Below, one piece after another: positions 8,762-17,928 of a stretch of 64,000 bases of DNA. Under the pieces are notes generated by a model that searched no databases, had not been told where the DNA came from, and saw only the letters and a list, made by a program, of their open reading frames with translations. This stretch comes from Hymenobacter fodinae. Lineage in GTDB: Bacteria > Bacteroidota > Bacteroidia > Cytophagales > Hymenobacteraceae. Numbering within the stretch: position 1 is the stretch's first letter; every line of letters begins with the position of its first letter. The stretch lies in NCBI RefSeq assembly GCF_004745825.1, contig NZ_SRLA01000004.1, positions 310,001 through 374,000 of the forward strand, in the 5' to 3' direction. A program made the position numbers and the translations under genes.

Positions 8762-9739
8762 ATGACCGAACAAGACGTAACTCGCCTCCTTCAGAAAATA
8801 CCGCAGCTCAAACAGGAAATCGGGAAAGTAATTGTAGGCCAGCAAGAAGTGCTGGATGAGGTGCTGGTGGCCCTGCTGGCTGGGGGCCATGCCCTGCTAG
8901 AGGGCGTACCTGGCCTAGCCAAAACCTTGCTGGTGCGCACCTTGGCCCAAGCCACCGACCTGCCCTTCCGGCGCATTCAGTTCACCCCTGACCTGATGCC
9001 CACTGATATTCTGGGCACCGAGGTGCTGGAGGAAGACCACGGTACTGGTCACCGTTCGTTCAAGTTCAACGAAGGTCCCATCTTCGCCAGCTTAGTGCTG
9101 GCCGACGAAATCAACCGGACGCCCCCCAAAACTCAGGCAGCCTTGCTAGAAGCCATGCAAGAGGGCCACGTAACCTACGCCGGCCAGGAACACGCGCTGC
9201 CCAAGCCGTTCTTTCTGCTGGCTACCCAAAACCCCATTGAGCAGTCGGGCACGTATCCCCTGCCGGAAGCTCAGCTCGACCGTTTCCTGCTGTACGTGCG
9301 CATCGGCTACCCCACCGAGCAGGAAGAGTTGGCCGTGTTGAGCGGCACTACGGGCGCCGTGCGTGCCGAAGTGCGCCCCATTCTGGGAGGCGAAGATGTG
9401 CGGCAGTTGCAGGTGCTGACGCGCCAGGTGAGCATCAGCCCGGAGTTGTTGGACTTTGTGAACCGGCTGGTGCGGGCTACTAGGCCTGCCACCTCGGAGG
9501 TAGCCTTTATTAAGGAGTATGGCCGCTGGGGAGCGGGCCCCCGTGCGGGACAGGCCCTGATTTTGTGCGCCAAGGCCCGGGCTCTGCTACAAGGCCGGTT
9601 TGCCGCTACACTGGAAGACATTCGGGCGCTGGCCCCCGCCGTGCTGCGCCACCGTGTGCTGCTAAACTTCAACGCCGAAGCCGAAAACCTGACTCCCGAC
9701 GACGCGGTAGCGGCCCTGCTGAAAGCCGTTCATGTGTAG
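8762..9739 (+). CDS. MoxR-family AAA+ ATPase
   Basis: A 325-residue AAA+ ATPase of the MoxR branch. Walker A is GVPGLAKT (48-55), Walker B LVLADEINR, sensor 1 ATQNP, followed by the MoxR-typical GTYPLPEAQLDRF. MoxR ATPases act as chaperone-like partners of von Willebrand-type DUF58 and Bat proteins, helping cofactor insertion or membrane complex assembly. The ATG at 8762 is preferred over a GTG 27 bases upstream because homologues begin close to the Q/E-rich first helix. Its neighbours (DUF4159 before, DUF58 after) are the standard context. Confidence 0.92.
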   Translation: MTEQDVTRLLQKIPQLKQEIGKVIVGQQEVLDEVLVALLAGGHALLEGVPGLAKTLLVRTLAQATDLPFRRIQFTPDLMPTDILGTEVLEEDHGTGHRSFKFNEGPIFASLVLADEINRTPPKTQAALLEAMQEGHVTYAGQEHALPKPFFLLATQNPIEQSGTYPLPEAQLDRFLLYVRIGYPTEQEELAVLSGTTGAVRAEVRPILGGEDVRQLQVLTRQVSISPELLDFVNRLVRATRPATSEVAFIKEYGRWGAGPRAGQALILCAKARALLQGRFAATLEDIRALAPAVLRHRVLLNFNAEAENLTPDDAVAALLKAVHV

Positions 9740-9818
9740 CACGCTGCATGCGTTGCTAGTATCCCTCGGCTACACTGGAACGGGCAACGCACAACTGGCA
9801 ACCGGTAACTGAATTCTT

Positions 9819-10694
9819 ATGCTGACCCCTGAACACTTACATGCACTCCAAAACCTCTCGCTGGCGGCGCGCCAGGCGGCCGAGGGCTTGTTGCACGGTC
9901 ACCACCTGAGCCGGCGGCGCGGGGCCGGCATGGAGTTCAGCCAGTACCGCCCCTACCAGCCCGGCGACGACCTGCGCCGCCTCGACTGGCGCTTGGCCGC
10001 ACGCTCTGACCGCTACTACCTGCGGGAGTCGGAGGTGGAAACCAGCTTGACGGTGCACCTAGTGCTGGATGCCACCGCCAGCATGAACCACCGCGACGAC
10101 AACGGCCTCACCAAGCTCGACTACGCCCGGTTACTCTGTGCCGCCCTGGCCTACGTAGCCACCCAGCAAGGCGACGCCGTGGCGTTGACCATCCTGCACC
10201 CGAGTGGCCTACAGCACCTGCCGCCCCGCGCTGATGCCCGCCAACAGTCGCGCCTCTACCATGCGCTGGAGAATGTGCAGGCGGCGGGCAAGTTTCCGGA
10301 TGCGGCTACGCTGGCCCCGCTTACGGCGCGCCGCCAGCCCTCGCTGATTATTTGCGTGAGCGACTTATACGAGGAGGATGAAGAAATTGGGCGCTTGCTG
10401 ACGCGCCTGCGGGCGGCGGGCGGGGAGGTGCTATTGCTGCATCTGCTGGCCCGCAATGAGGTGGAGTTCACGTACCGCGGGGCCGTAACCTTCGAGGACC
10501 TGGAAACTGGCCGCACCTTGCAGCTCGATGCCGATCAGCAGCGTCAGGTGTGGCAACAACACCTGCAGGAGTGGCTCCGCAACACTGCCTCCCAGGCGCG
10601 CCGCCAGGGCTTCGACTACTATCAGCTTAACACTGCCGCCCCCCTCGACCAGGGCATGCGGGAGTTTCTGCGCCTCCGGGGCAAGATAATTTAA
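9819..10694 (+). CDS. DUF58 domain protein (vWA-like partner of MoxR)
   Basis: A 291-residue DUF58 protein. The diagnostic segment is RRRGAGMEFSQYRPYQPGDD followed by RRLDWRLAARSDRYYLRE. A vWA-like domain follows, with LVLDATASM in the MIDAS position (D-x-T/S-x-S-like: DATAS) at about residues 85-89. DUF58 proteins work with MoxR ATPases. No transmembrane segment is visible, so this is the soluble type. It lies 79 bases after moxR. Confidence 0.88.
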   Translation: MLTPEHLHALQNLSLAARQAAEGLLHGHHLSRRRGAGMEFSQYRPYQPGDDLRRLDWRLAARSDRYYLRESEVETSLTVHLVLDATASMNHRDDNGLTKLDYARLLCAALAYVATQQGDAVALTILHPSGLQHLPPRADARQQSRLYHALENVQAAGKFPDAATLAPLTARRQPSLIICVSDLYEEDEEIGRLLTRLRAAGGEVLLLHLLARNEVEFTYRGAVTFEDLETGRTLQLDADQQRQVWQQHLQEWLRNTASQARRQGFDYYQLNTAAPLDQGMREFLRLRGKII

Positions 10695-10746
10695 GGAGAT
10701 TACAAAACTCTTACCTATTCCTTATCAGTTCTTTACACACATTAGA

Positions 10747-11406
10747 ATGAAACATTTTTTGTGGATTTTATTGCTGAGTTTGGCAGCACATGCCCAGGGC
10801 CAAACAACAGTTCGCCGGAGGATTATGGGTCTGCCGCTCGACAGCGTTACTCATCGCATTTCGTACCGCGGCACATTGTCGGTACCAAGCGTGCCTGCGG
10901 CTGAGTTGTATGGGCGTACGCAGGAATGGATTGCTCGCCAGTTTGAGGACTCGCGAGAAGTGATTCACTTCTCCGACCCCGCTCGCGGCGTGCTAATCGG
11001 GCGAGCCATAACCCTTGCTCACGGCCCTCTAACTGAGGGCTTACAAGCCCGCGACTTCCTTGTAAATTTCTTGTTCTGCCTACGCTTTATAGATGGCAGC
11101 TGCACCTATGAATTTACAGACCTGAGCTACCCTCGCAACCTGATTACGAGTGCAACTTCGAGCAGCTCAGGTGGACAGGTAGCCGATGCTTTAGCTGAGT
11201 GGGCTAACCAACATATGACCTCCCGCATTAGTACGGCAGAAGCACAGTCAACGCGCACTCCTGTTGAGCTCGATCTGGCAGCCGATGCAAACTACACTGC
11301 TAAAGGTCTACCCCGCCTTCGAATTTTGCGCGACGCCCGTGGTATTGACACGGCTATGCGCGGACTCGTAACATCATTCAGCCAAACCCTCGGCGTTAAA
11401 CCCTAA
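10747..11406 (+). CDS. Secreted DUF4468-like protein
   Basis: A 219-residue protein with a signal peptide (MKHFLWILLLSLAAHAQG). The central part, AELYGRTQEWIARQFEDS then DPARGVLIGRAITL and CTYEFTDLSY, follows the DUF4468 pattern, a TBP-like fold found in secreted Bacteroidota proteins of unknown role. It is less G+C-rich than its neighbours and splits an otherwise continuous MoxR/DUF58/BatA gene row, with a 193-base gap after it, so it looks like an insertion into the cluster and may be transcribed separately. Confidence 0.7.
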   Translation: MKHFLWILLLSLAAHAQGQTTVRRRIMGLPLDSVTHRISYRGTLSVPSVPAAELYGRTQEWIARQFEDSREVIHFSDPARGVLIGRAITLAHGPLTEGLQARDFLVNFLFCLRFIDGSCTYEFTDLSYPRNLITSATSSSSGGQVADALAEWANQHMTSRISTAEAQSTRTPVELDLAADANYTAKGLPRLRILRDARGIDTAMRGLVTSFSQTLGVKP

Positions 11407-11599
11407 ATACTCAGGTCTGAACTCAACTGCCTGAACTTTCTAATCATCCTGATGCAGTAGCTCCCGGCAACGCTAACAGTTCATCTAGTGTCTGTGACTA
11501 TAGATTACTGGCCTACAGCCCAACTCTGCACCCACTCTTGTAAAAGACCACCCCTACCTCTCCTCGCTCGTTAGTCTTTCACTTCATACGTCTTACAGC

Positions 11600-13198
11600 T
11601 TGCCCGCTTTCTACCTTCAACACCCTACTGCCAGCCTACTAGCTCTGCTGAGCTTGCTCGTGCCGGTGGCTATTTACCTCTGGAACCGGCGGCCGGGGCG
11701 GGTGGTGCAAGTAGGCAGCCTGCGCTGGCTGGAGGCCGCCGCCAACCGACGCCTGCGCAGCCTAAAACCCGAGGGTCTGCCGCTGCTGTTGGTACGGATA
11801 GCTATTCTAGGCCTCTTGGCATTGGCGTTGGCCGAGCCAAGTTGGCGCAGCCCGGCCCCGGCGCGGCGCGGCCAGATATTGCTCAGCCCCGCGGCTTCCC
11901 CTGAAGCTGTGCGCAGCCTCCGCCCTACCCTCGATTCTTTGCTGCGCCGCGGTTATGAGCTGCGAGAGCTCCGTCCGGGGCTGCCGATAATTGCTCCGGA
12001 AGCTCAACAGGCTCGACTGGCAGGCCAGATGGCAACCGCCCCAGATACCGATACCCTGGCTGCTCTAGGCCACTCAGACACTGACAATACTTGGGCTCAG
12101 GTGCAGCAAGCAGCCGACTCGTTTCCGAACCGGCCGCTGGTAGTAGTTGCGCCCCTGTTGTTGCACAATTTCCGCGGTACCCGCCCTACCTTGCCCGCCA
12201 ATGTTAGTTGGCGCCCTACCCCCACTGCTACCGACTCTGTAGTAGAAGTGGTGGCCGCCTGGCAACCGCGCCCCGACAGTCTGCTACTACTACTCGCGCA
12301 CGGCACCGAAACGGGTACATCTTTCCGGCGTGTGCGCCTAGGCCACCCGGCTAGTGGTTCTGCTCTGCGCGTGCTGCCGGCACCGGCCGAGGTGCGCTAC
12401 CAGGAGGTGGCCGGAAAAGCAACCTTGCAGATCAAGAATCCGGGAGGTCTCCGTACCGTTTCAGTTCAGACCGGCCCCAGCCACTACTGGATCAGCTATG
12501 ATGCTTCTCACGCAGCCGATGCCCGGGTACTGCGGGCGGCGTTGCAAGCCGCTGGCTCCGTGGCACCGGTAGCACCCCGCCTAACGGTTTCTACTGCCCT
12601 GCCTACTTCTTCCGACTCCTTGGCGTGGCTGTTTTGGCTGCGGGCGGAGCCGGTGCCGACGGAGTGGCAACAACGAGTTCGTAAGGGCCTGCACCTGTGG
12701 CAGGAAGCCGCTGGTCCAGGAGCCCCGGCAGCTACTCATGTTGCCTGGGCCGAGAGTGCTCCTGTCCAGATTCAGCGCCACGATACTCTTCCCGTACCTC
12801 GGTTGGGGTGGGCTCTTTGGCAAGATGCGCAGGGTGGCAGTTTGCTTTCAGCTCAGCCCCTCGGCCAGGGTCGGCTTTATCACTTGCACACCCGCCTAAC
12901 GCAGCCTTGGAGTGGGTTGGCTGACTCACCGGAGCTGCCAGCTCAGCTCTTACCCTTGCTGTGGCCTAGCGCAACGGCAGGCTCGGCCTTGCCCGACCTG
13001 CGGGTACTAGACCCTGCCCAGGTACTAGTATCGCCTACCAGCCTTGCTGCTTCTACCTCAGCTATCCCGTTGCCTACCGAGCGCGGCCCCGTGCACGACT
13101 ACACGCCGTGGCTGGTGCTGGCCGCAGGGATATTATTTGGATTAGAGCGGTGGTTGGCCGCCCGACGTAGTGCTCACTCTGTTCCCGCGTCAGTATGA
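11600..13198 (+). CDS. BatA-like membrane protein
   Basis: A 532-residue membrane protein. The first ~80 residues are the BatA N-terminal module: a hydrophobic segment (ASLLALLSLLVPVAIYLWNRR), VVQVGSLRWLEA, then a second segment (LLLVRIAILGLLALALAEP). A long extracytoplasmic region follows, ending in a third membrane segment (WLVLAAGILFGLERWLAARR). Bat proteins accompany MoxR and DUF58 in envelope-stress or aerotolerance clusters. The start is TTG because it begins immediately before the module. Its stop overlaps the next start by four bases (ATGA), implying translational coupling. Confidence 0.85.
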   Translation: MPAFYLQHPTASLLALLSLLVPVAIYLWNRRPGRVVQVGSLRWLEAAANRRLRSLKPEGLPLLLVRIAILGLLALALAEPSWRSPAPARRGQILLSPAASPEAVRSLRPTLDSLLRRGYELRELRPGLPIIAPEAQQARLAGQMATAPDTDTLAALGHSDTDNTWAQVQQAADSFPNRPLVVVAPLLLHNFRGTRPTLPANVSWRPTPTATDSVVEVVAAWQPRPDSLLLLLAHGTETGTSFRRVRLGHPASGSALRVLPAPAEVRYQEVAGKATLQIKNPGGLRTVSVQTGPSHYWISYDASHAADARVLRAALQAAGSVAPVAPRLTVSTALPTSSDSLAWLFWLRAEPVPTEWQQRVRKGLHLWQEAAGPGAPAATHVAWAESAPVQIQRHDTLPVPRLGWALWQDAQGGSLLSAQPLGQGRLYHLHTRLTQPWSGLADSPELPAQLLPLLWPSATAGSALPDLRVLDPAQVLVSPTSLAASTSAIPLPTERGPVHDYTPWLVLAAGILFGLERWLAARRSAHSVPASV

Positions 13199-15495
13199 AT
13201 ACCGTAGCTACTCTTCCGGTTTCTGAGGCCACCGCATTACTCCACAACTTGCGCCGGAGGTGGCTAACCCGGCGGGCCCTAATCTTGCTTCTGCCCACGG
13301 TGGCGGCGTTGCTAGGCCTAGGCATAGCTGCCGCCTACTGGCCTACCCTCCGCTGGGTGGCTGTATGCGGCATAGTACTGCTTGTGGGCTGGCTTACCTG
13401 GCAGCTCGTTCGCCTTTCCCAGACTGATGTATCTGCCGTCACCCGTTTCCTCGACCGGCGCTACCCAGAGCTAGAAGACAGCACAGGCTTACTTCTATTA
13501 CCGCCCGCTGAGCTAAGCTTGCTGGCTGGCTTTCAGCAGCAGCGCGTGGCAGAGCGACTCCAGGCCTTGCAGACGACGGCAAATACCCCGCTGTTGCCCG
13601 TGGCTTTTCAACGGCCCGTAATTCTAGCGGCGGCACTACTGCTAGCGGCAGCTAGCTTGTGGTGGCTGCGCCCAGCTCCGGGTAACTCGCAAGCCGCAGC
13701 GCCCGCCCTGCAGCTACACTTCGAGGAGGCACCAACTTCCCCCGGCAAACTTGCGCCGGCCCGGGTACTCACAACGCGCATCCGGGTGGCGCCCCCTGCC
13801 TACACCCGTAAAGTGGTCTACGCGGCGGCTCAGCCCTCGTTTCAGTGTCCACAGGGCAGCAGGGTACGGTGGAAAGTGCAAGTAAGTCGGGCAGCTGATA
13901 CCCCGCCCGTGCTGGAGCTTGGCTCGCGGCGGATAGTAATGCGGTCCGCCCCAGATCAGCCTACCGTATTTACGGCGGAGCTCCCAGTGCAAGCTTCGGT
14001 CTTGTACCGAATTCGATTTGCGGGCCGCCCTTCTGATGATTATGCTATAGAGGTGCAGGCCGACCAAGCCCCCGTACTGCGTGTAGTAACGCCCAAGGCC
14101 TATACCCTAGTAGAGTTTGGGCGCCCCCCTCAGGTAGCGGTAGAAGTAGCCGCGCGAGATGACTACGGCTTAGCCCGCGCCCGCCTGGTGGCCACCGTGG
14201 CCCAGGGCCAGGGCGAAGCCGTGAAGTTCAAAGAAGTAGTAACAGACCTCAGCTCGGGGCTACGCGGCCAGCCTACCCAGGCAACCCTGCGCCATCAGCT
14301 CCGGCTGCCTAATCTAGGCCTTACCTATGGCGACGAGGTGTACTTCTACGTGCAGGCCTGGGACAACCAGCAGCGCATGACCCGCACCGATACGTACTTG
14401 GTGCAGTGGGAAGATACCACGGTGCAGGAGAGCACCCTGGATGTATCTATGGGGGTAAAAAGCGCACCCGCTTATTTCCGCAGTCAACGCCAGATTATCA
14501 TCGACACCGAAAAGCTTCTGGCAGAGCAACCTCGCTTATCGGCGGCCACGCTGCTAGAGCGCAGCAATGCCATTGGTTTCGACCAGAAGATTCTGCGCAT
14601 GCGTTACGGCAAGTTTTTGGGTGAAGAGTCGGAAGGTAACATCGGCGCAACGGCTCATGCTCCTACCGCAGAGCCTGAGGAAGAAGAGCCGGGCCTGGGT
14701 TCGGTGGTGGCTGAAGACCATGCTCCCCAGGACAAGCCCGCCGCGGCAGCTACGGAAGAACACCACGACCAAGACGGCCACGACCACGGCCACGCGCCTG
14801 CTAACCCCAACGCTACGGCCAGCGAAAACCGCACCGCGGAACTGATGGAACCCTACATGCACCGCCACGACGACTCCGAAACAGCCGATTTTCTGGAGCC
14901 CGCGGTGAAAGCCAAGCTACAGGCCGTACTCAGTCAGATGTGGGATGCGGAGCTCCACCTGCGTACTGGTCGGCCAAAGGAAGCGTTGCCCTACGAGTAT
15001 CGTGCCCTGCGCCTACTCAAACAAGTGCAGCAGCAAACCCGCGCCTATGTGAAAAAGGCTGGTTTCACGCCCCCGCCCATGCCCGAAGCCACTATCCGTC
15101 TCACCGGCGACCTGGCCGGGGCCGGAGCTCCTCGTTATCAGCAACCGCAGGCAGCTAGCCCACTACCCCAGCCCACGGTGCGCGCTGCCTTGCGAGTACT
15201 GGGCCAGCTGCGCCTAGGTCAGCCCGCCGGGCCAGCGGCGGCGGGAGCTCTTGACCAAGCGGGTGGCGAATTGGCCCGGGCAGCCCTGCAGCAGCCTGGC
15301 CGCTACCTCGTGGCGTTGCGCACCCTACGCGAAACCAGTGCGGCGCTACGGGCGCAGCGGCCCTTGCCCACTGCCGCCCTCCCAGTAATTGAACGAGCTC
15401 TAACCGATCTGCTTCCCGCGGCCACTCCGGCTCCGCAGCGCCTCCCAGGCGCCAACCGACTGGCTCGCCGCTATTTTCAGCAACTCAGCCAGTAA
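13195..15495 (+). CDS. Large DUF4175-like membrane protein with a His-rich loop
   Basis: A 766-residue protein with two N-terminal membrane segments (about 28-48 and 53-70), a third near 140-158, and a long periplasmic or cytoplasmic part. The order (two helices, then TRFLDRRYPELEDST, then a membrane helix and a beta-rich region) resembles DUF4175 proteins found in Bat/MoxR clusters. Around residues 521-534 there is a His/Asp-rich stretch (EEHHDQDGHDHGHAP) that could bind metal. A predicted helical tail carries many Ala/Gln/Arg. It overlaps the BatA-like gene by four bases and precedes the next gene by 15. Assignment is by pattern and context. Confidence 0.7.
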   Translation: MNTVATLPVSEATALLHNLRRRWLTRRALILLLPTVAALLGLGIAAAYWPTLRWVAVCGIVLLVGWLTWQLVRLSQTDVSAVTRFLDRRYPELEDSTGLLLLPPAELSLLAGFQQQRVAERLQALQTTANTPLLPVAFQRPVILAAALLLAAASLWWLRPAPGNSQAAAPALQLHFEEAPTSPGKLAPARVLTTRIRVAPPAYTRKVVYAAAQPSFQCPQGSRVRWKVQVSRAADTPPVLELGSRRIVMRSAPDQPTVFTAELPVQASVLYRIRFAGRPSDDYAIEVQADQAPVLRVVTPKAYTLVEFGRPPQVAVEVAARDDYGLARARLVATVAQGQGEAVKFKEVVTDLSSGLRGQPTQATLRHQLRLPNLGLTYGDEVYFYVQAWDNQQRMTRTDTYLVQWEDTTVQESTLDVSMGVKSAPAYFRSQRQIIIDTEKLLAEQPRLSAATLLERSNAIGFDQKILRMRYGKFLGEESEGNIGATAHAPTAEPEEEEPGLGSVVAEDHAPQDKPAAAATEEHHDQDGHDHGHAPANPNATASENRTAELMEPYMHRHDDSETADFLEPAVKAKLQAVLSQMWDAELHLRTGRPKEALPYEYRALRLLKQVQQQTRAYVKKAGFTPPPMPEATIRLTGDLAGAGAPRYQQPQAASPLPQPTVRAALRVLGQLRLGQPAGPAAAGALDQAGGELARAALQQPGRYLVALRTLRETSAALRAQRPLPTAALPVIERALTDLLPAATPAPQRLPGANRLARRYFQQLSQ

Positions 15496-15510
15496 GCCTC
15501 CTGACTCCGC

Positions 15511-17334
15511 ATGACGTATTCGCTCCCCACTCCGCTGCTGCCGTTCCTGTTGGTGCTAGCGCTTTGCGTACTGCTGGCAATAGGCCTGAGCGTAGCGGCG
15601 TTGCGCCGCTCCAATCGGGCTCGTCGCGGGTGGCGCTTAGTGGCCAGCTTGCTAGCCGTAGCTGGGCTGTGGCTGTTGGCATTCCCCCCAAGTCAGCCCC
15701 TGCGCACTAGCACTACCGAAGCGCTACTTCTCACGGATGGGTATTCTCCCGACACCCTACGCCACCTGCTGCGGCAGCTAGGCCCCGGCACTCGGTTTTG
15801 GCGCTATACTAGCCCTACCGCCTCTCCCGACACGCCCACGCTAAGCAACCTAGCGGCCCTGCGTCAGCGCCTTCCTGGTCTGCAGCGCTTACACGTACTG
15901 GGGCAGGGTTTGCCTGCCGCCGACCTACCGGAGCTTGGGGATCTTCGGTTGCTCATGCACCCCTCTGCTCCAAGAGCGGGTTTTCGGCTGGCTGGCTGGG
16001 CCCGTACAACTCAGGTCGGAAAACCGTGGGTAGTAGAAGGAAGCCTGACCACGAGGGAAGCTACTGGGACCGTTTGGGTTCGGTTGCGGGCCGCCGGTGG
16101 CTTACGCGACTCCGTGCAGTTGCCGGCTGGCCACGGTGCGTTTCGTTTGCAGTTTGTGCCTAAAACGGAGGGTCGGGCTGTGTATCAGCTTGATGCCCGA
16201 GCTGCCGCCAACAGTGGCCTACGCGTGCTCCCGGAGCCTCTGCCGCTCACGGTAGTTGCGGCCCATCCCCTACGGATTCTGCTGTTAGCAGCCTCGCCCT
16301 CTTTTGAGTTTCGCTTTCTAAAGGAATATCTGGCTCGGCAGGGGCACTCGGTGGCGTTGCGCGTGGGTCTTAGCCGGGGCCTCACGCAAACAGAATTTCT
16401 AAACCAACCAGCGGCAGAAATCGGGCGGCTTACCCCTGCGCTGCTAAGCCGCACAGATGTTGTTCTGACTGACGCGACCAGCTTAACGGCGCTTTCTGGC
16501 GCGGAGACAGGAGTATTGCAAGCAGCTCTGCGTAACGGGCAAAGTGGCCTCCTGCTGCTGGCTGATCCTGCTGCCCTGCTGCCCCGCGCCCTACCCGCCC
16601 GCCCCGACTTTGTGCTGGAGCTTCAGCCAACCAAGTCAGCGCAGGAGCCCCAAGAGCTTTATTGGGCCGAGATTAGCCCCGCTAAAGCCGTGGTGCCGGC
16701 TACGTTGCGCCCTGCCCCTGCCCTACGCGCTCTTGTTACTACCCAACGTCGCCAGCTGGTAGCCGCATCCCGCCGGATAGGCCTAGGCCAGGTGGTAGTA
16801 GCTACCATTTCCGAGACGTTCCCCTGGATGTTGCAAGGTCGCCCGGCTGTGTATGGGGCCTACTGGAGCCATCTGCTCTCGGCGGTGGCACCGGCCGTAG
16901 CGCCCGGACCAACTATCCTGCCCCAGGATGCTTGGCCCCGCCCTAACGCCCCACTCACCCTTCGGACCACAGGCCTACCGTTGACGCCGATTACCGTTCG
17001 GGCGCCTACGGGTCAGTCGGCACGCGTAGCCTTGCAGCAAGATGCCCGGGTGCCGGAGTGGGCTGAGGGCACCTACTGGCCTAGCACCAGTGGTTGGCAC
17101 CAAGCAACCAGCGGGAGCACTACCGCTTGGTTTTACGTCTTTGGTTCGCAAGAATGGCGGGGGCCTGAAATGCAGCTACGGCAGCAGGCGGCCGCGCAAT
17201 GGCAAGCGCAAACGCAAGCCCGTATTCGGCCAGCAGTAGCGGCCACTACCAGTTCGCAGCCCTGGTCGAGGTGGTGGGGCTTCGGCCTGTTTTTGCTAGG
17301 GGCTGGCCTACTGTGGCTGGAAGAAAAGCTGTAG
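15511..17334 (+). CDS. Membrane protein of the BatA-cluster (GATase-like domain)
   Basis: A 607-residue protein with two N-terminal membrane segments (FLLVLALCVLLAIGLSVAAL and VASLLAVAGLWLLAF) and one at the C-terminus (WGFGLFLLGAGLLWLEEKL). Between them lies a segment with RILLLAASPSFEFRFLKEYL and DVVLTDATSL, the pattern of the class-I glutamine-amidotransferase-like domain of large membrane proteins found beside BatA-like genes. No catalytic Cys is seen, so it is probably a non-enzymatic fold. Last gene of the cluster; its TAG stop forms part of a TAGGCCAC motif. A strong terminator lies 130 bases downstream. Confidence 0.7.
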   Translation: MTYSLPTPLLPFLLVLALCVLLAIGLSVAALRRSNRARRGWRLVASLLAVAGLWLLAFPPSQPLRTSTTEALLLTDGYSPDTLRHLLRQLGPGTRFWRYTSPTASPDTPTLSNLAALRQRLPGLQRLHVLGQGLPAADLPELGDLRLLMHPSAPRAGFRLAGWARTTQVGKPWVVEGSLTTREATGTVWVRLRAAGGLRDSVQLPAGHGAFRLQFVPKTEGRAVYQLDARAAANSGLRVLPEPLPLTVVAAHPLRILLLAASPSFEFRFLKEYLARQGHSVALRVGLSRGLTQTEFLNQPAAEIGRLTPALLSRTDVVLTDATSLTALSGAETGVLQAALRNGQSGLLLLADPAALLPRALPARPDFVLELQPTKSAQEPQELYWAEISPAKAVVPATLRPAPALRALVTTQRRQLVAASRRIGLGQVVVATISETFPWMLQGRPAVYGAYWSHLLSAVAPAVAPGPTILPQDAWPRPNAPLTLRTTGLPLTPITVRAPTGQSARVALQQDARVPEWAEGTYWPSTSGWHQATSGSTTAWFYVFGSQEWRGPEMQLRQQAAAQWQAQTQARIRPAVAATTSSQPWSRWWGFGLFLLGAGLLWLEEKL

Positions 17335-17463
17335 GCCACGGCAAAATCAAACGGGCAACAAGACAACTTGATTGCCAGCACCTTCTCTTCCGCTGCCAAC
17401 AGAACTAGGCGTGCCCTCCCTCCAGAAACTGAACAATTTACCTGCTCTGCTTGTACATAAACG

Positions 17464-17503
17464 AAAAAGCCCGAATTGCTGTTTGCAGCAATTCGGGCTT
17501 TTT
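17464..17503. terminator. Bidirectional terminator between convergent genes
   Basis: AAAAAGCCCGAATTGCTG (17464-17481) pairs perfectly with 17486-17503 around a TTTG loop. The A run on the left and T run on the right make it a good intrinsic terminator in both directions, serving the BatA-type cluster (plus) and the lipoprotein at 17542 (minus). Confidence 0.92.
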
Positions 17504-17541
17504 ACTGAGTTAAGTAGCTAACTGGCCTAGGCCAGGTGCAA

Positions 17542-17799
17542 TTACTTCTGCTCGGTGGTAGTCGTGGTGGTGGTAGCCTCCGTAGTGGCAGGAGCCGCCT
17601 CGGTGGTAGCAGGAGCAGCGGTAGTAGCAGCAGCCGTGGTGTCGGTGGTTGCAGCGGCAGCCGTGGTGTCCGTAGCCGTAGTTTCTACCGTGCTGGTTTC
17701 AGTAGCGGTGGTAGTTTCAGCAGGCTTGTTCTCGCCGCAAGAAGCGAGGGTAGCAGCGAATACAACGGCCAGAGCGGATACCTTCAGAAGGTTCTTCAT
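17542..17799 (-). CDS. Small Thr/Ala-rich lipoprotein
   Basis: An 85-residue protein with a lipoprotein signal (MKNLLKVSALAVVFAATLASC, lipobox LASC, Cys21). The mature part is almost entirely Thr, Ala, Glu and Pro in short imperfect repeats (TTDTTAAATTAAPATTEAAP), so it should be extended and disordered, as in a spacer or surface stalk. Similar small lipoproteins occur at 55762 in this window. The repeat tract may be prone to length change. No function is suggested. Confidence 0.75.
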   Translation of the reverse strand: MKNLLKVSALAVVFAATLASCGENKPAETTTATETSTVETTATDTTAAAATTDTTAAATTAAPATTEAAPATTEATTTTTTTEQK

Positions 17800-17928
17800 T
17801 TTTGGTAGTAGGTTTGGAAAATTTAGTCCGAAAAACGCCCTTTATACCGTCCGGCATGAATGGTAACCCAACTGCAGAAAATATTTTTTTGTCGGGTTAC
17901 CAACGGGGGGCTCATGTATTAATCAACG

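Noticed and set aside
17555..17800. Possible CRISPR or microsatellite array in the Thr/Ala lipoprotein
   Set aside because: The repeats are codon repeats of an expressed low-complexity protein with varying units and no spacers.
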